DNA of 64,000 bases, from positions 868,001 to 932,000 of the forward strand of contig JARGXX010000129.1 of NCBI GenBank assembly GCA_030374765.1, in the 5' to 3' direction. The notes below the pieces were generated by a model. That model was not told where the DNA came from, made no database searches, and saw only the letters and a list, made by a program, of their open reading frames with translations. The position numbers and the translations under genes were made by a program. The first letter of the stretch is position 1. Each line of letters begins with the position of its first letter. Source of the stretch: Agarophyton chilense (taxonomy: Eukaryota; Rhodophyta; Florideophyceae; Gracilariales; Gracilariaceae). Below, one piece after another: positions 34,526 through 45,639 of the stretch.

Positions 34526-36358
34526 ATGGCCTTTTCCGTATTGCTTCTTTTTGCTCTCCTCGCCGTAACACAAGCGGCCTTCATAAACCAAACATGGGTC
34601 ATTACGTACAAGACCGTTCTTCCCGACGGGCTAAAGAAATTGGTGCCTGTCGTTAACAATCAGTACCCCGGTCCCACTCTACAGGGCAACGTCAACGACG
34701 TCGTCACAATCACCGTGATAAATCGCCTGCCCACGGAGTCAACCACCATTCATTGGCACGGTATAAAGCAAAGCGGAACACCGTGGAGTGACGGCGTGCC
34801 CGGTATCTCGCAGTGCCCGATTGGACCGGGGGAGACATTCGTGTACAGTTTCGTGCTGGATGCCCCGGGAACTCTGTGGTGGCATTCGCACTCCGGTTTG
34901 CAGAAGAGTTCGCTGTACGGTGCCATCATCGTTGACGGTGATCAAAAGCAAGTCGGACCCTACGAGGACATCGTGTTGCTTCTGAATGATTGGTACCACG
35001 CAAGTGGCGCGGAACAGATTGCAGGTTTGGTTGGTGTGCCCTTCAAATGGGTTGGAGATGCGAATTCACTCCTCTTCAATGGAAAAGGAGATTTCAATTG
35101 CACCGATGCTAATATAGAGTCCGCGAAATGTGACCCTCAGACTGATGAGAAAGGACCTCTTATCATTGATGTGCAGCCATCCACGACGTATCGTTTGCGC
35201 ATCGTCGGCGCTTCTTCTCTTGCTTTCCTCAATTTCAATATCGATGGACATCAACTTCGTATGGTGGAAGCAGAGACCACTCTGTTGCGGCCGTTCAACA
35301 CCAGATTTCTTGATGTGGGCCCTGGTCAATCGTACAGTGCGCTTTTACGAACAAAGTCGCTGCGACAACTGAGGCGAACTAGGAACAACAACGGTGCGTA
35401 ACATTGCTCCATTCCATCTGATAGACGACCAATGCACAAACATCATCATGTGACTGACTAGAGCGATCGTTTTCCTTGCTTAGGCCTCTTCTGGATGCAG
35501 ACCAACATCCGTCACAGAAAAACTGGACCCCAGGGACTGGCCATTCTTCGATACACCACGAACACTGGAGCCAAAGAGCCGCTGAGGAGTCCCCCATCAC
35601 CACCAAAGTACGACAATATCACTTGGTCGCTTATGCATGCCCGGCGCTTCCGTTCACGGCGTGTCATGAAAATTCCACCAGCCAATCGCACCTTCGTGTT
35701 CCTTGGAACCCAAAACAAGCTATCGAATGAGCGTCTCGTCTGGGCCTTGAATAATATCTCATACGTAGACGGACAATCTCCAATTCTTCACTCGATCAAA
35801 CTGGAGGTAGATCGTGACACCAAATCCTATGTGGAACAAACCCGCATTCCCACTCCCTTCGACTACACAAAAAGCCTTTCCAAGGCTGGATTGTCCGAGT
35901 CTGCGAAAGTAGGGACTCAAGTGGTGAAAGTGGCAAAGAACGAAGTGATCGATTGGGTTTTTCAAAACACCGTGTCCTTGTCTGGCGCCGATGAGATACA
36001 TCCATGGCACCTACATTTGCACAACTTTTGGGTGCTAGGGTACGGCGAATACAACACGGCGTGGAATAGAAGCAGCATCGAGACTTACAACTTGAGACGC
36101 CCCGTGTTCAGAAACACAGCCATGTTGTATCCGGGATCATGGACTGTGATGCGAATGAAAGCGGACAATCCGGGTGCCGCTCATTTCCACTGCCACATTC
36201 TTCCTCATTTGGTTATGGGGATGGGATTCGTGGTTCAAATAGGTGAAGCGGCCGACATACCAGACCCACCAGGCGGTACACAGTACTGCGGAACAGTGTC
36301 GAAAATCAGCGCACCGCCCGTGTTGGAGCGTGAGAAAAGAGTTGCTCGAATGAATTGA
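34526..36358 (+). CDS. Secreted multicopper oxidase (laccase/ascorbate oxidase type), one intron
   Basis: Exons 34526-35393 and 35484-36358. The 90-nt intron has AACG|GTGCGTAA and TTGCTTAG|GCC ends and keeps phase, giving about 580 residues, usual for the three-cupredoxin family. Residues 1-17 are a signal peptide. All four copper motifs are present: H-W-H-G and H-S-H-S near the N-terminus, then H-P-W-H-L-H and H-C-H-I-L-P-H-L-V-M near the C-terminus, supplying the type 1 Cys and the trinuclear centre; the Met after the last His is the usual axial ligand. The enzyme oxidises phenolic or similar substrates with reduction of O2 to water (family knowledge); the substrate is unknown. Laccase and ascorbate oxidase cannot be told apart here. 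It looks intact. Confidence 0.9.
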
Positions 36359-36364
36359 AATAAA
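36359..36364 (+). terminator. Polyadenylation signal of the oxidase gene
   Basis: AATAAA begins directly after the stop codon TGA at 36356-36358. If used, the 3' UTR is very short. Confidence 0.45.
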
Positions 36365-36419
36365 CATTATTATCGGGGCTGCGAAGAGCAAGCAGCAAGG
36401 GACAGCTATGTCAGTTAGC

Positions 36420-36497
36420 TACCCTTCGAAGGTATGTGCGAAGGGTACGGCAATGTAAGGGTTAAAAGGGTTAGCACTTGCTAACCCTTAACCCTTA
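36420..36497. repeat. Two adjacent hairpins, the second telomere-like
   Basis: 36420-36447: TACCCTTCG and its exact complement around a 10-nt loop. 36456-36497: TAAGGGTTA-AAAGGGTTAGC pairs with GCTAACCCTTAACCCTTA around a 4-nt loop, with one small bulge. The second is built from GGGTTA units. Confidence 0.75.
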
Positions 36498-36890
36498 CCG
36501 GGTATTTATTCCATAGAGACAATTCGACCTCCCCTCTATGGACTATCTAGCTAGTGTCTTATAAGATGCAGTTCGTATAAGTTTTCTGTTCTCTCGCACT
36601 TTACTTCAGGTGTTAAAGACTAGAGAAAACAAGTCACCATGTGCCGCAATTAACATTATCTTTGTATCAAAATTCAAGTCGTGCAGTCTGGAAGCGCGTT
36701 AGTAGACTAAAAAATCGTCACGAGATCTTCTCATGATCTGCTGGAAGAAGATATTATTGTCCTTGCAAAAGAGACAATACTCTTCACTTGTTTTTTGGAG
36801 CATTGCAGGTATAGTATATGACCATTGTTGCCTTGATGTCACGGATGATAGACCTGTACAAAAAGTTACGACACGAGTTGCAACCGAAAA
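36498..36890. other. Intergenic, nothing recognised
   Basis: Lies between the convergent oxidase and the minus-strand gene at 36891. No motif recognised. Confidence 0.4.
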
Positions 36891-37547
36891 CTAACTGGAA
36901 TACTCGAGCTCTGTTTGCTCCTCAGTAGTAGTGGTAACCTGTGAAACATTCTTTTCCTTCATGTTGAGACCATGATACTGTTCATTCCCCGCATCGTTCG
37001 CCCCCACTTGTCGGTTTCGATGAAAGCTTTCGGGGCATATTTCCATGGCTAGCTCAGTACTGGACATCTCAGAGTGCTCATCAACTGTCAAAACATCCAA
37101 AGACCGTCGAACGCCATTCGAAGCAATCCTTTCCCGTGCTCTTCGTACAATTCTATCCTCTACTTCTTTCCCGTATCCCTGGAAACTACGCCCTGATCTC
37201 TCCGAGGTTCTATGTCCTTTATCTTCAACGTGAAATCTAGTAGTTCCGCGGCTAAACCGACCTCGAGTAAAATCTGTGGGAACAACCTTCATGGACGCAC
37301 TTTCCCGGTCTATCTCATCCACCATCATTACTCTGTGTGTTTCTGATTTACGTGAAACAGGGCTTCGACGAGACGATGTCTGCCTCAATCCTCCGACCAT
37401 GCCTGCGAGTGAATTTAGCTCGATTTTTTCGTTTAAAACAGCTTGGGTTGAGTCGTCGGATGAAACGTTGAAGAATAGCGGTTTAGATCGCTTTTCCGCT
37501 CCGGGACGGGGCGTGAAAGTTTCAAACTTCGAGTCATAGTTTGCCAT
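36891..37547 (-). CDS. Hypothetical protein, polar and low complexity
   Basis: 218 codons from ATG 37545-37547 (M-A-N-Y-D-S-K-F). The frame is open 13 codons further up but without a better ATG. The protein is rich in Ser, Arg and Glu, with R-G-R-F-S-R-G and several R-R-x-x-R-x-R clusters. No signal peptide, membrane segment or known domain is visible. A CATAAAG sequence about 120 nt upstream could be a TATA element. Probably intrinsically disordered. It may be real given its length in a gene-dense stretch, but there is no homology evidence. Confidence 0.4.
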   Translation of the reverse strand: MANYDSKFETFTPRPGAEKRSKPLFFNVSSDDSTQAVLNEKIELNSLAGMVGGLRQTSSRRSPVSRKSETHRVMMVDEIDRESASMKVVPTDFTRGRFSRGTTRFHVEDKGHRTSERSGRSFQGYGKEVEDRIVRRARERIASNGVRRSLDVLTVDEHSEMSSTELAMEICPESFHRNRQVGANDAGNEQYHGLNMKEKNVSQVTTTTEEQTELEYSS

Positions 37548-38265
37548 GTTCAGTTGCTTGGCTGGAATGGGGTTTGTGCTTCCCAAGGCGCACTACGAAG
37601 TGGGTCTGTATTCTGAGTATGGGAGAATTTTCACGAGATGGGGGCTACTGGGAGTTGGTTCTGGTCTTTATGATGAACACAACACTGGTAGGACACGGGA
37701 AAGTAATACTGAAAACCCCACATCTTTATTCAAAGCTGGGTTACTGTTTCCCCAAACGAAATTAATTAGGACAGAAGGACCGGGGGCGTCGAAAGGAAAC
37801 CTCATAAAATCAAAGCCCGTAGCATGCAATTCAGCTTTCCCTCGATTCAAGATATCAACTGGGTTAAGCGTTAACTGTCCCGCCTTCGAAAAGGAGAGAT
37901 ATAAGAAATGGAAGCTGATTTTAGGCTTCTCATAACGCTGTCATATCGCTAATATTCGTTGAGGAATGTCAAGCGTGCGAAGTAGAGCAATATGAATAGT
38001 GTATTCCATGATGAGGGTGAAGCAAGTCATGGTTTCCGTGCGTCGGATGGCCATATATTGCTTGTTCCGCTGACCAAAGCAAAACGCAGCAGAGCATGAA
38101 TATGAAGCTGAAAAGAGACGGAAAGCACTGTGGTGGTTTCCCTATCCGTGTCGCGGAGCATCTGCCCTTGACGGATTACATGTAGTTTGAAGCGTACAAC
38201 TTGCATGCTTTAGTAATTATGGGCAAGTCTAGCGGCCGTGGTAAGAGACGTGTTGCCGCGAAACG
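37548..38265. other. Intergenic, no gene supported
   Basis: Includes a plus-strand 129-codon ORF (37546-37935) that I do not recognise and cannot support. The right part is the 3' flank of clpB. Confidence 0.35.
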
Positions 38266-41193
38266 TTATTCCACCAACGCTACACGGTCTGCTTCAGCCG
38301 GTGCGTTTCCGTTCTGTCCTGCACCGCCTCGAACAGCCCTGAAGTCTAATCGCTCGTTAAAGACGCCCATACGAATCAAATCACCATCTCTAAACCGACC
38401 TTCCAATATTCCTTTAGAGATGGGATTCTCAACCAATCTTTGCACAGCCCTTCTGAGCGGACGCGCCCCGTAGGTAGGATCATAGCCCAGGGTGGCGAGC
38501 AAATCCATAGCCTCTACACTTCCTTGTATTTTCATGCTCTTCTCTCTGAGTCGACGATTTACATCTAGCAATTGCAGCTCTGCAATTTCTCTCAAGTTTT
38601 CACGAGTCAGAGATTCAAAGATAATAGTTTCATCCAGTCGATTGATGAATTCAGGTCTGAACTGCGTCTGAAGTGCATTCATGACTCTTGCCCTCATGAT
38701 TTCTCGTCTCGACGGGTCTCCAGCCACGTCTAGAATATCCGCCGATCCAATGTTAGAGGTGAAGATCATCACTGCGTTAGTGAAGTCAACGGTTCGGCCT
38801 TGTCCGTCTGTCAGACGCCCATCGTCCAGTACCTGGAGCAGCACGTTGGAGACATCCGGGTGTGCCTTTTCAATTTCGTCAAACAGTATAACGCTGAACG
38901 GGCGTCGTCTCACTGCTTCCGACAGTTGTCCTCCTTCATCATACCCCACATAACCCGGCGGCGCTCCAACAAGTCTCGAGACTGTGTGCTTTTCCATATA
39001 TTCACTCATATCAAGCCGGACCAATGCCTGCTCCGAGTCAAACAATTGTTCAGCAAGCGCCTTGCACAATTCCGTCTTTCCAACCCCGCTGGGACCTAAA
39101 AACGCCAGTGTAGCGATTGGGCGATTCGGGTTGGCAAGTCCCGCCCGCGAGCGCTGGATGGCATCCGAAACCGCCTGAACTGCTTCGTGTTGACCAATGA
39201 CTCTCTTCGAGAGCTGTTTATCTAGACCCAAGAGCTTCTCACGCTCCGAGCTTAACAGCTTTGCCACAGGGATGCGCGTCCACGCCGAAACGACCTTGGC
39301 AATATCATCCTCTGTAACCTTGTCACGAAGCAAAGAGTCCCTCATGTATGATTGATGATCTTCCTCAAATTTGGCCAGCTTCTTCTCCAGTTCCGGCAAC
39401 GTGGAATACTTCAAACGAGCGGCCCTGTCCAGATCGTAAGCCTGCTCGGCCTCATCGATCTCTCGTGATGTCTTGTCAATATCTTCCTTGGTCTGTTGGA
39501 TGGTATCCAAAGAGCCCTTTTCCTTCTCCCACTGCACTTCAAGCTCTCTCTGTTTCCCTCGCACAGCTTCAATCTCCTTTGTTAGTTTTTCAAAGCGCTG
39601 CCGTGCACCGGGCTCCTTGTCGTTCTTCAAACTCAACCGTTCCATTTCCATTTGGATAACCTTCCGATCCAAGCGATCAAGTTCGGCTGGTTTGGATGTG
39701 ATTTGCATCTTCAGTGCGGCCATAGATTCGTCAACAGTGTCGATGGCCTTGTCCGGCAAGAAACGATCCGTAATATAGCGATTGGACAGCGTGGCAGCCG
39801 CAACAAGCGCGTTGTCTGTGATTCGCACGCCATGATGGAGTTCGTACCGCTCCTTGAGCCCTCGTAAAATAGAAATAGTGTCCTCAACAGAAGGCTGATC
39901 CACCAGTACCTGTTGAAAGCGTCGTTCCAGAGCAGCGTCCTTCTCAATGTACTTGCGATACTCGTCTAACGTGGTGGCCCCAATGCAGCGAAGCTCGCCC
40001 CTCGCCAGCATTGGTTTGAGCAGGTTGCCAGCGTCCATGGCGCCTTCCGTCTTTCCCGCTCCGACTACGGTATGAATCTCATCAATAAAGAGAATGACGC
40101 TGGGGTCAGAGTCCTTCACTTCGGACAGAACAGCCTTGAGGCGTTCCTCAAACTCGCCGCGAAACTTGGCGCCGGCGACAAGCGCGCCCATATCCAAGCA
40201 AATGAGGCGTCGGTTGGACAGCGACGACGGAACATCGCCAGATACGATGCGCTGTGCCAGTCCCTCTGCGACAGCGGTCTTTCCGACGCCTGGTTCACCA
40301 AGCAGCACCGGATTGTTCTTCTGGCGACGACTGAGAATCTGAATTGTTCGTCGTATCTCCTCATCACGGCCGATGACCGGGTCCAACTCGCCCTTCTTGG
40401 CTGCATCGGTAAGGTCACGGCCGTACTTCTCCAGTGCCTCATAGGTGCTTTCAGCCGACTGCGAGGTGACCTTGCGATCGCCGCGAATCTGCTTGACGGC
40501 CTTGACAATTTCCTGCACAGACGGGGTGGAAGGCGTATTGAGCAGACCGCGTTGCAGTCTGCCATTCTTCCAGCACGCGATGAGCAAGTGCTCGATGGCG
40601 ACGAACTGGTCGCCAAAGTCCTTCTGCGAGACGCGGGCCTCCTCTAGCACCTCGCGCAAGCTCCTACCCATGACGAAGTTCGGGGCGCCCGAGGCGCTGC
40701 CGCCCAGCACGGTAGGCTGGCGCTGCAGAAAAGCGCGGGCGGCGTCAGCGACGGCGTTGTGATTTCCGACTTGGCCGACGATGCGCTGGGCAAAATCGTC
40801 GTCCAGGAGCGACAACATCATGGTCTCGGCCTCGATGACCTGCTGATTGGCATCTGATGCGATGCGCTGGGTGCCGGCCAACGCCTGGTAGGCTTTTTCG
40901 GTGTAGGCGGAGGGTTCGAGCAGGTTGGCCGAGATGTCGAAGCGGCGCTTCTGCACGGGGAAGACAGGGGCAGGGCGGGGCAGGGTCGGGGCGAGCGTGA
41001 GCGGGGCGAGGAAGGGGGTGGTGGCGAGGCGAAGAGCGGGGATCGGGGCGGTGAAAGAGGAGCGCAGCAGCGGGGCAGCTGGGGCGATGAAGGCGCGGCG
41101 AAAGGCGGGCATGGCGGAGGAGGGCGCAGGTGGGCGCAGCACAAGGCGCAGCAGTGTGGCGGGAGGGCGCAGTAGCTTGGAGGAGCGCAGCAT
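38266..41193 (-). CDS. clpB: ClpB/Hsp78-type AAA+ disaggregase, probably mitochondrial
   Basis: 975 codons without introns from the ATG at 41191-41193. The first about 100 residues are rich in Arg, Ala, Leu and Pro with no acidic residues, a mitochondrial-type presequence, then the Clp N domain. NBD1 has Walker A G-E-P-G-V-G-K-T and Walker B I-L-F-I-D-E; a middle coiled-coil domain follows (about residues 500-640); NBD2 has G-P-S-G-V-G-K-T and V-I-L-F-D-E. Both AAA+ modules and the coiled coil mark ClpB/Hsp104, which works with Hsp70 to pull apart protein aggregates using ATP. A TATA box lies 31 nt from this ATG but 112 nt from the next in-frame ATG (codon 28, 41110-41112), so the shorter start may be the real one. 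Mitochondrial rather than plastid targeting is inferred. Confidence 0.95.
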   Translation of the reverse strand: MLRSSKLLRPPATLLRLVLRPPAPSSAMPAFRRAFIAPAAPLLRSSFTAPIPALRLATTPFLAPLTLAPTLPRPAPVFPVQKRRFDISANLLEPSAYTEKAYQALAGTQRIASDANQQVIEAETMMLSLLDDDFAQRIVGQVGNHNAVADAARAFLQRQPTVLGGSASGAPNFVMGRSLREVLEEARVSQKDFGDQFVAIEHLLIACWKNGRLQRGLLNTPSTPSVQEIVKAVKQIRGDRKVTSQSAESTYEALEKYGRDLTDAAKKGELDPVIGRDEEIRRTIQILSRRQKNNPVLLGEPGVGKTAVAEGLAQRIVSGDVPSSLSNRRLICLDMGALVAGAKFRGEFEERLKAVLSEVKDSDPSVILFIDEIHTVVGAGKTEGAMDAGNLLKPMLARGELRCIGATTLDEYRKYIEKDAALERRFQQVLVDQPSVEDTISILRGLKERYELHHGVRITDNALVAAATLSNRYITDRFLPDKAIDTVDESMAALKMQITSKPAELDRLDRKVIQMEMERLSLKNDKEPGARQRFEKLTKEIEAVRGKQRELEVQWEKEKGSLDTIQQTKEDIDKTSREIDEAEQAYDLDRAARLKYSTLPELEKKLAKFEEDHQSYMRDSLLRDKVTEDDIAKVVSAWTRIPVAKLLSSEREKLLGLDKQLSKRVIGQHEAVQAVSDAIQRSRAGLANPNRPIATLAFLGPSGVGKTELCKALAEQLFDSEQALVRLDMSEYMEKHTVSRLVGAPPGYVGYDEGGQLSEAVRRRPFSVILFDEIEKAHPDVSNVLLQVLDDGRLTDGQGRTVDFTNAVMIFTSNIGSADILDVAGDPSRREIMRARVMNALQTQFRPEFINRLDETIIFESLTRENLREIAELQLLDVNRRLREKSMKIQGSVEAMDLLATLGYDPTYGARPLRRAVQRLVENPISKGILEGRFRDGDLIRMGVFNERLDFRAVRGGAGQNGNAPAEADRVALVE

Positions 41194-41217
41194 TCACGAG
41201 CGAGGCGGTAGTGAGCG

Positions 41218-41224
41218 TTTTATA
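41218..41224 (-). promoter_or_regulatory. TATA box of clpB
   Basis: Minus strand TATAAAA within CTATAAAACG. The transcript would start at about the first ATG, which favours initiation at codon 28. Confidence 0.6.
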
Positions 41225-41616
41225 GAGCACGGGACGAGGGACGGGAGGGTGGACATGAAATGACAGGGATGGTTGCGGAAGACGGTATGGGTGGTGCGGC
41301 TAAGTAGGGGGGTGATCTACGTGCGACTGGCGAAGAGGGAGATAGCGGGCGGATTGGCACGGCGCATCAGCAGATGGTTCCAGTGCAATCCAGATTTTGC
41401 AAGATGCAACGCGTGTAACAGTCATGAGGTGCGCTCAAGTTTACAAAAAAAAAAAAAGTGTGTCAGTCGCAAGATATCAAGGAGGTTACAGAATGGTTTT
41501 AGGGTTTGTGACGCGTCAACGTTTACGCGTGTTGCGTCGCAAGCGAAGGAGAGAACAAACTCAAGTCAATGCGATGGGGAGTTGTTGGTCAGCGACGTGA
41601 GCAGCGCGGAGAGCCG
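41225..41616. other. Intergenic between clpB and the Myb-like gene
   Basis: Short, with an A tract near 41445. No gene seen. Confidence 0.4.
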
Positions 41617-42771
41617 CTACCGATAAAGCGCGGCGTCGCGGCGCTCAGGCTGATGCATGTGAAGACGCTTGAGCTCGGCGGCGTTGCGCTGCTGCTCGAC
41701 GCGGAGGAGGTGCGTCTCCATTTCGAAGCGGCGGCGCTTCTCCTGCTGCTCAGCGTGGAGGCGGCGCAGCTCCAGCTCCAGGCGCAGCCGCTCCGCGTGG
41801 TGCGTGTTGCAGTCGATGCGCTGCGCGAGCGTCGCTCGCGGGATGGTGGCGTGAGAGCTGGTGGCTTGCGAGCTGGTGGCTTGCGAGCTGATGGCTTGCG
41901 AGCTGGTGGCTTGCGAGCTGATGGCTTGCGAGCTGGTGGCTTGCGAGCTGGTGGCTTGCGAGCTGATGGCTTGCGAGCTGATGGCTTGCGAGCTGATGGC
42001 TTGCGAGCTGGTGGCTTGCGGGCTGGTGGTGTACAAGTGCGCGTATTGCGAGTGGACGGCGTTTCTAGTAAAGTCGGCGGTGGTTGCGCAGTAGGCAGTG
42101 TAGCACGAGAGGTGCGGCTGTAGCTGCGGTGGGGGTTGCGGTTGCGGCATCGGCAGCATCGGCGGAATTGGCGACAGGGACTGCCGCAGCTGTTGCGGCA
42201 ACGGCATCGGCATCGACATTGGCATCGGCATCGACGTGGGATCGGAGCAGAGGGGCAGCGGGGCACGCGATCGCGCGGCAGGGCGGCGACAGGCGCGGCG
42301 GCATGCGCGCACGTCGGCAGCAACGGCGCGAAGCAAATGCAGACGCTCGCGCGCCATGGGATCGCGCGGCACTTGTATCGCGTCAGCAGCGACACCACGC
42401 GCGTCGTAGCGTTTCAACAGATGACGAAAGCGGTCCCACACGGTCTTTGCGGTGGGTCGCGTGCCCGCAGCAGCATCGGAAAAGACGCCCGTAGCAAACA
42501 GTCGCACCGTGGCAGCCGTGAAGCGACGCTGCGCATGACCGTGCGGCGCGACGTGCGCGCGGATCGCCGCAACGGCGCGAAGCAGCGCTACGTCGTGCGC
42601 GGGCTTGAAGCGGAAGCGACGGCGCCGTCGCGACGGCGATGGGGACGGAGGTGGAGAGGGCATCGGTAATAGCGAAGGCATCGGCGGCAGCAGAGGCAAC
42701 GGCGGCAGCGCGCGTCGTCGCAGTGGGCGCTCATCGCCGCCGCGGCCGCTGACGGAGCTCCCGCGACGCAT
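41617..42771 (-). CDS. Myb/SANT (trihelix)-like protein with repeat tract
   Basis: 384 codons from ATG 42769-42771, no intron, very GC-rich. After a Pro/Arg-rich head with R-R-R-R-R-F-R-F-K there is a helical domain (about residues 60-140) with H-D-V-A-L-L-R-A-V and K-T-V-W-D-R-F-R-H-L-L-K-R-Y, resembling Myb/SANT or trihelix DNA-binding domains with a conserved late Trp. Next come Pro/Met/Gln-rich stretches, a run of five-residue S-Q-A-(I/T)-S repeats coded by a 15-bp minisatellite, and a Glu/Arg-rich coiled coil (R-L-R-L-E-L-E-L-R-R-L). It fits a nuclear DNA-binding regulator. The domain call is from pattern only. Confidence 0.6.
   Translation of the reverse strand: MRRGSSVSGRGGDERPLRRRALPPLPLLPPMPSLLPMPSPPPSPSPSRRRRRFRFKPAHDVALLRAVAAIRAHVAPHGHAQRRFTAATVRLFATGVFSDAAAGTRPTAKTVWDRFRHLLKRYDARGVAADAIQVPRDPMARERLHLLRAVAADVRACRRACRRPAARSRAPLPLCSDPTSMPMPMSMPMPLPQQLRQSLSPIPPMLPMPQPQPPPQLQPHLSCYTAYCATTADFTRNAVHSQYAHLYTTSPQATSSQAISSQAISSQAISSQATSSQATSSQAISSQATSSQAISSQATSSQATSSHATIPRATLAQRIDCNTHHAERLRLELELRRLHAEQQEKRRRFEMETHLLRVEQQRNAAELKRLHMHQPERRDAALYR
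41846..42025. repeat. 15-bp coding minisatellite, 12 units
   Basis: Unit (G/A)TGGCTTGCGAGCTG repeated 12 times in tandem with no indels. The main variation is G or A at the first base, giving Thr or Ile in the protein. Only the first and last units have other changes. Confidence 0.95.
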
Positions 42772-43849
42772 CAACGCGTCGTCGCCATACGTCCGCGCTC
42801 TCCCGCCGCAGCACGCTTCCCTCTGACACTGTCAGCCGTACACACAGTGGACCCCAGCCACTTCGTCTGTCGCCTGCCCGACGCCGGAGAAGCGCGATTA
42901 ACAGCGGGTTGAGATTAGAAAAGAAAAAGTAGATCCTAGCAGGAGGCAATATTGGGAAAGAGACGACTAACAACGAAGATGTTAGCGCTCACGCTTGTGG
43001 TTGAGCATTTGGCATGCAGATCGACGCACGCAGTGGGCATGCTTGCGTCGTTGATTGATCGACGCAAATGCGTTCACTTTTTCAGAGATGTGGCGCCTCA
43101 ATTTTCTTTTCTCGAAAGAGCCAAGATCTCAGAATCGTAAGAAAGGGACCAGAGATGTGCTTCAGCCGTCGACACTGCGCAGCACAGCGGGAAATCGAAG
43201 AGGTAATTTGTTGGCAATTGAAGGCATGCCAATGTAGTTTTTGTGCCAATTACGATAAGGGAACGACGACGACTACCAACGGTAAACGGAATGGCACTGC
43301 GCCGAGTCCTCAAGCGCAAGCCGTCGTTCTTCCCGCCAAGCCAAACGAATATGTGCGTTTCGTTGCAACCCGCCCACCCCCGTCAGAAAACTACTCATAA
43401 CTCTCGGGTTTCCTGTGAGCATTCTTCGCAGATGGAGCACAAACTCTTTTCTCTATTGGTGGCATGAGATTCTAATGTTCTGGCTGCCAACAAGTAGGGC
43501 AAGGTAATATGTATCGTACTGAAACTCAGGTACAAAGAACACATGAATCGACCCCACGTTCAGACGCACGCCCACGTTGAACGCGAGATGATGCACTGTG
43601 AACCGAATGAAAGCGGATACCTTGGGTCGGAAGCCATGACGCAGCAGGACTCGTAGTCGTTGGATTGTTTTTGATGTCGGCGGAAAGAAACCGATGACGA
43701 GTAGGGATATAGTGACGCCGGGTATAGGTGCGAGTGTGCACGTTGGGAAATGTTTACTATGTGAGCATTGCGAGCGAAGGAATGCAAAGCGAACAAGAGA
43801 TTGATAGAGAAAACAAGAAAGGAAAAAGAGAAAAGGCAGCGCCTCGCAC
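42772..43849. other. Intergenic, no gene supported
   Basis: GC falls sharply after about 42900. Short ORFs on both strands; those near 43453-43850 are in the sulfotransferase 3' flank. Nothing recognised. Confidence 0.4.
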
Positions 43850-44959
43850 TCACTCGGACGAAGGAGGAAGAGTGGAGAAGTTGAATGTTTCAAAGTCCTG
43901 CTTGTACGTTTGAATGATGCGTTGTCGTAAGGAGTGATTGTGGCGAATGAGTTTGTACAGATGCTGCTTGTGGGCAGGGTTTGTTGCGTGGCGCTTCTCA
44001 AGCAGGTGGGATGGGATGCGGCGCGTGGTGTGCTGATACATCCATTGCAGTACAAGGCGCCTGTCGTGATGCAGGTTGTCAAAGGTGCCGATGAAGTCGA
44101 AAGGGATGATATCGGGGTGCAGCAGCTCGACCTGCGGGCGCCAGTGAAGATCGCGCCGGCTGCGGTTGTCCTCGAAGGGAAGGGGTTGATGGGCGGAGCC
44201 GGCGCGCGGCTGGCTGAGCACGACCGACACCGTTGCGACGAAGTGCTGGAAGGAGGGCTTGGAGCGGTTGGCCGCGGCCCTCGCGGCGAGGTCGTGGCCG
44301 AAGAGGCTGTACATTTGCGCCTGATACTCGGGCGAATGGACGGCGGGGCGGTGAATCTTGTCGACGTAGGCGGACACAAGGCGGTGGTAGGGGTTGCGGA
44401 CGAAGCCGAACTTGAGGTAGGCGGGGCTGCGCAGCACGGCGCGGATGCGGTGCGACGGCCAGCGGTGGATGGCGTGGCGGCGCCACGCGGGGTGCGCCAT
44501 GTCGTGCAGCGCCACGTCCAGCTGGGAGCGCGCGGCGGCGAGCACGCGCGCGTTGCGCTCCAGGTACGCCATCTGCCACATGGTGGCCGTGGTGGCCGCC
44601 TTGAACACCGGCACGTACACCACCTTGAGCGCGTGCGACACGACGATGGACGAGTACGCCGGCCCGTACGACCGCAGCCGCGCCACGTCCACCACCGCCG
44701 CGTCGCGCGCGCACAGCGCGCACGCCGCGCGCAGTCGCCGCCTCACCGCCTCGCCGCCCGTGCCTGCGCCCAGCGCCGACAGCTGCGGCACGCGCGCAGC
44801 CGCGCGCGAGAAGGCGCCGCGCCGCGGCGACGAGGACGACGAACAACTTGACGCTGAGCACGACAGCGGCGCGCGCCAAAGCAGCAGCAGCAGCAGCAGC
44901 CCAGCGAAGGGGGCGAGCAGCAGCGCAACGCGCGTCGGGAACGCCACTGGCTCTCGCAT
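43850..44959 (-). CDS. Carbohydrate sulfotransferase (Sulfotransfer_2 family), Golgi type II membrane protein
   Basis: 369 codons from ATG 44957-44959, no intron. Residues about 8-30 form one Leu-rich membrane anchor near the N-terminus, as in Golgi type II enzymes, then a Ser-rich stem. The PAPS 5'-phosphosulfate-binding motif V-Y-V-P-V-F-K-A-A-T-T is at about residues 113-123 and the 3'-phosphate-binding motif F-G-F-V-R-N-P-Y-H-R-L-V-S-A-Y follows at about 184-198. The family moves sulfate from PAPS to sugar hydroxyls of glycans. Red algae make sulfated cell-wall galactans, so a role there is plausible but inferred. The strong GC bias of the first half creates many long overlapping ORFs that are shadows. 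Confidence 0.87.
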   Translation of the reverse strand: MREPVAFPTRVALLLAPFAGLLLLLLLWRAPLSCSASSCSSSSSPRRGAFSRAAARVPQLSALGAGTGGEAVRRRLRAACALCARDAAVVDVARLRSYGPAYSSIVVSHALKVVYVPVFKAATTATMWQMAYLERNARVLAAARSQLDVALHDMAHPAWRRHAIHRWPSHRIRAVLRSPAYLKFGFVRNPYHRLVSAYVDKIHRPAVHSPEYQAQMYSLFGHDLAARAAANRSKPSFQHFVATVSVVLSQPRAGSAHQPLPFEDNRSRRDLHWRPQVELLHPDIIPFDFIGTFDNLHHDRRLVLQWMYQHTTRRIPSHLLEKRHATNPAHKQHLYKLIRHNHSLRQRIIQTYKQDFETFNFSTLPPSSE

Positions 44960-45639
44960 GGCGGCGGGCGCTGAGCGGTGCGTGGCGCGTCGCGGCGCGA
45001 TGAGGTCTCTTTCCCACCGCGCGCGCCGTCTTCTTCAGCGCTGTGGCGCGCGCGCTGAGCGCAGCGGTGCCATTGCGGCGAGCGCCGATTGCTGCGCGGT
45101 GCGCGCGCGACGCATCGGCGCCCGAGTGCAGAAGGAAGCGGCCGCCTTCCCGCCGCGCGCGCGCAGATCGGACCGCCGCTGGCACCCGCGACACTGTTGT
45201 TGTCGCTAGTCATACGGCCTGCGGAGACGTCCACAGCACTATTCCTGCAGATCGTGTCGCCCCACGCCAATGCGCTCCCGTTTCGGTGATGTTCTTCCCC
45301 AACGGTACGCAGTGCTCCGCTGCCAACGGCTTTGCTCGCGAAGCACGACGTGGTGGGAGTTCCCACAACGGATCGCGGGACCGCATATGGCCTCTGCTTC
45401 GCAGCACATGTTGTTAACCATGTGGTGTGGGATTGCGCGTTTGCCACATACGCAGTGATCAAACAATCAACAGTCGAACAGATGTTTTACTTGGATTCAA
45501 GAGGAACAAACTCATTCGAACTATTCTCTCCAAAGACCTTCTATCGCATTTTGCTAGAATCGTGCAGAGATCTGCCGCTAGCGCACCGGGCTTGCGCTTT
45601 AAACCTGGCAACTATAAATGGAAGACTCAATTGGGAAAG
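44960..45639. other. Intergenic, GC-rich upstream flank of the sulfotransferase
   Basis: No gene supported. The Arg/Ala-rich ORFs here follow from GC-rich composition. Confidence 0.4.

Noticed and set aside
37546..37935. 129-codon plus-strand ORF
   Set aside because: No homology or promoter; overlaps the upstream region of the minus-strand gene at 36891-37547.
40745..41263. Pro/Arg/Ser-rich ORFs over the clpB 5' end
   Set aside because: Other-frame shadows of the clpB presequence region.
41846..42025. CRISPR-like array
   Set aside because: Units are 15 bp with no spacers and code for a protein repeat; it is a minisatellite.
44079..45462. Several long Arg/Ala-rich ORFs on both strands
   Set aside because: They overlap the sulfotransferase and its GC-rich flank in other frames; composition is that of GC-rich shadow frames.
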